A stretch of 56,529 bases of DNA from the NCBI GenBank assembly GCA_018268015.1, contig JAFDXJ010000001.1, positions 1 to 56,529 on the forward strand, in the 5' to 3' direction. The notes under the pieces were generated by a model. The model saw nothing but the letters and a program-made list of their open reading frames with translations. It had not been told where the DNA came from and made no database searches. Below, in pieces: positions 54,253 through 56,529 of this stretch. Position numbers and translations under genes: made by a program. The number at the start of each line of letters is the position of its first letter. The stretch's first letter is position 1. This DNA is from Bacteroidota bacterium (GTDB lineage Bacteria; Bacteroidota; Bacteroidia; Chitinophagales; Chitinophagaceae).

Positions 54253-56529
54253 ATGAATGAAAACCCATCCCTTAAAATTCAAAGGGAAGAAGAGTTTGAT
54301 ATTAAAAAGGTTATTTCTAAATTTCTTGACCAGTGGAAATTATATGCCATCTGTGCAGTGATTCTCATTATCCTTGGATTTATTTTTTTGAAAGCGGTGA
54401 CTCCCATGTACACAGCCAATGCCCAGGTATTAATCCAGGATGATGACAGTAAGTCGGACCCATCTTCCTTTTTAAGCTCTACAGCATTATCCGGTTTTAG
54501 TGATCTTCTGGGAGTTCAAAGTAATGTATCTAATGAATTAGGTATATTAAATACCCCGGACCTGGTGTACAAAGTCGTTCATAAAATGAACTTGAATGTC
54601 AGCTATTATGTGAATGGAATTTTACGGCCGACTGAATTGTATAGTAAAAGCCCGTTTACCGTAACATTTATCCCCAAATCAGATTCTACCCTGCTAACCA
54701 CTTATTCATTTAACAGCAAAAATTTAAATTCAAATAAAAATTTTGAATTAAAAATTTCTAATGACGATATAGATCAAACGGTTAAAGGAAATTTTGAAGA
54801 TACCATTCGGGTAGCTACAGGAAAATTATTCATCCATAAGACAGGGATTCCTTTTGATGAGAGCTCTTCCTATTATTTTACCACAATGAATAAAGATCAG
54901 GAGGTTGCTGTCATTCAATCGAACCTGAGTATTGCGATTCCCAGTTCTGACGCCACCATATTAAGTTTATCCTACAATTCAAATGTTCCTAAGAAAGCGG
55001 AAGATGTCTTAAACCAATTAATCCAGGAATATACATTCAGGAATTTGAATGAGAAAAATAAAATCTCTGACAGCACCATTGCATTTATAGATGGGCGAAT
55101 TGAAATCGTTGGAGCCGAACTCAATTCCATTGAAGCAAACATACAGGGTTTTAAACAAAACAACCATATTGCAGATATTACGGAGCAATCCACCAAACTT
55201 ATTGACAATACCAGCCAGTATATCCAGCAATTAAACCAGGTAGAAGTACAATTAAATGTTATTCAAAGTACACTCGATTATATTCGTAATGAAAATGGAA
55301 ATGACCGTCCGGTACCTTCCACATTAAACAATGATCCTACTTTTCTTTCCCTGGTACAGAAATACAATAGTCTTTTAGTGGAAAAAGATGGCTTAAAATT
55401 AGCATCCACAGAAGCCAACCCGGCTATCCAGAATATTAATGCTCAAATCAGTAATCTGCGAGGTGATATTATCAAGAGTTTGGTAAGCCAAAAGAAAGCG
55501 CTGGATATCAGCAAATCAAAAATTGTGGCGCAAAATTCCCTATTAAGCAATATGATTGAAAATGTTCCTGCCCAGGAACGCCAGTATGTAGATCTTACCA
55601 GGGAGCAAAGTGTGAAGCAGGCTTTATATCTTTATTTATTACAAAAGAAAGAAGAAACCGCCATTACCAAAGCTTCCAATATTGCCAGTGCCAGTACCAT
55701 CCAGGAGCCGAAAACCTCCTATTTGCCCTACTTCCCTAATAAAATTCTTGTTTTTGCAACAGTATTATTGCTCATATTAATAATCCCTACAGGTATTATT
55801 CTCCTCAAACAATTATTAAATAATCGAATCCTATCCAGGGAGGATATTACATCTAAAACAAATACAAGCATTATGGCGGAGATTGGTCATAATGAAAAGG
55901 TTGGGCTAATTTCTCTAAAAGATCAGGGGCGTTCTGCCATTGCCGAACAATTCAGGGTATTCAGAACCAATATGGATTTTGCCACCAGGCAGGAAAAATG
56001 CCCGGTAATATTAATCACTTCCTCGATGAGCGCCGAAGGGAAATCCTTTGTTACCGGTAATTTAGGGCAGATCTATGCCTATTCCGGCAAGAAAGTCTTG
56101 TTAATGGAAATGGACTTAAGGAAGCCGAAATTATCAGGAATGTTTGGGATGTCTAATGATAATGGGTTCACGAATTATATGATTGGGAAACAGCCCCTCG
56201 AAAATTTCATTAAACCTGTAAAAGGCAATGAAAATTTATATCTAATGAGTTCCGGCCCTGTTCCACCCAATCCCTCTGAGATATTATTATCCGCTCAGGT
56301 GGAAACGATGTTTGAAGAATTAAAAAATCAATTTGATATTATTATTATTGACACAGCGCCCATTGGGGCTGTCACTGACGCACTCATTTTAGCGAATCAT
56401 TCAAATGTCAACTTATACATCATGCGCCAGCGTTATACTTATAAAAATAGCCTGGATATTATCACTGACCTTAGGGAAAGTGAGCGGATAAATAATTTAT
56501 ACATTGTAGTAAATGATGTGAAAAAAGGC
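54253..56529 (+). CDS. Polysaccharide export tyrosine autokinase (Wzc-like), 3' end outside window
   Basis: 759 codons, open at the right edge. Wzz domain with a first helix (about 31-50; YAICAVILIILGFIFL), a long periplasmic coiled-coil part (about 250-480), a second helix (498-518), then a BY-kinase ATPase: Walker A SSMSAEGKS (K597), Walker A' as LLMEMDLRKPK (Glu where Asp is common) and Walker B IIIIDTAP (D700). It would control chain length and export of a surface polysaccharide. The Tyr-rich tail expected at the end is beyond the window. Further polysaccharide genes probably follow. Confidence 0.93.
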   Translation, partial: MNENPSLKIQREEEFDIKKVISKFLDQWKLYAICAVILIILGFIFLKAVTPMYTANAQVLIQDDDSKSDPSSFLSSTALSGFSDLLGVQSNVSNELGILNTPDLVYKVVHKMNLNVSYYVNGILRPTELYSKSPFTVTFIPKSDSTLLTTYSFNSKNLNSNKNFELKISNDDIDQTVKGNFEDTIRVATGKLFIHKTGIPFDESSSYYFTTMNKDQEVAVIQSNLSIAIPSSDATILSLSYNSNVPKKAEDVLNQLIQEYTFRNLNEKNKISDSTIAFIDGRIEIVGAELNSIEANIQGFKQNNHIADITEQSTKLIDNTSQYIQQLNQVEVQLNVIQSTLDYIRNENGNDRPVPSTLNNDPTFLSLVQKYNSLLVEKDGLKLASTEANPAIQNINAQISNLRGDIIKSLVSQKKALDISKSKIVAQNSLLSNMIENVPAQERQYVDLTREQSVKQALYLYLLQKKEETAITKASNIASASTIQEPKTSYLPYFPNKILVFATVLLLILIIPTGIILLKQLLNNRILSREDITSKTNTSIMAEIGHNEKVGLISLKDQGRSAIAEQFRVFRTNMDFATRQEKCPVILITSSMSAEGKSFVTGNLGQIYAYSGKKVLLMEMDLRKPKLSGMFGMSNDNGFTNYMIGKQPLENFIKPVKGNENLYLMSSGPVPPNPSEILLSAQVETMFEELKNQFDIIIIDTAPIGAVTDALILANHSNVNLYIMRQRYTYKNSLDIITDLRESERINNLYIVVNDVKKG

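Overview
The window looks like a chromosomal segment of a Bacteroidota bacterium, most likely a member of Chitinophagales/Chitinophagaceae. The reasons are the ActABCDEF alternative complex III run in line with an aa3-type oxidase, promoter-like motifs of the Bacteroidota form (TTTG, 18-21 nt, TAnnTTTG), the futalosine enzyme MqnC, a bacterial GGGPS-family protein, a B12-dependent ribonucleotide reductase, FucP-type sugar transport, and many small lipoproteins. These are inferences from protein families; no 16S gene is present. I see no phage, insertion sequence, CRISPR array or defence island.

Layout. Positions 1-511 hold no convincing gene: a C14 tract inside what may be a dispersed repeat, then a hairpin closing the next operon. 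Positions 512-16470 (minus strand) are one colinear respiratory block: ActA-B-C-D-E-F (quinol:cytochrome c oxidoreductase), oxidase subunits II and I, haem O synthase, two subunit III paralogues, subunit IV, then the assembly factors SCO1 and DUF420. Electrons would pass from menaquinol through ActB/ActA/ActE haems to CuA of subunit II and on to oxygen. MqnC (28363-29487) belongs to the menaquinone route that feeds this chain. An intrinsic terminator separates the structural genes from the two assembly factors.

Positions 16.6-24.8 kb carry housekeeping genes: purN, meaB, a LON-domain protein, tRNA-Phe, asnS, an MscS channel and rho. Positions 24.8-34.4 kb hold secreted or lipid-anchored hydrolases (M13 peptidase, a two-lobed aspartyl protease with PDZ, polysaccharide deacetylase, GH35 beta-galactosidase), mqnC, and a compact four-gene sulfur/redox cassette (DUF2892, OsmC, DUF6132, rhodanese). 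Positions 34.6-44.2 kb carry fumC, isocitrate dehydrogenase, a double-DUF2061 membrane protein behind a perfect palindromic operator, a FucP-type transporter, PPK2, MscL and ScpA. Positions 44.2-50.3 kb carry dxs, a LytS/LytTR two-component pair, an M28 peptidase and GGGPS. The window ends with nrdJ and an incomplete tyrosine autokinase for polysaccharide export.

No single gene neighbourhood looks like a wholly unknown system. The most useful leads are regulatory or structural: the 25-bp palindrome at 40030-40054, the sulfur cassette with an upstream direct repeat and inverted repeat, the 17-bp perfect inverted repeat before scpA, the EF-hand loop inside the DUF420 oxidase assembly factor, the Asp-Ile coenzyme motif in isocitrate dehydrogenase (predicting NAD+), the terminator inside the oxidase operon, and a probable one-base frameshift at 31559-31562.
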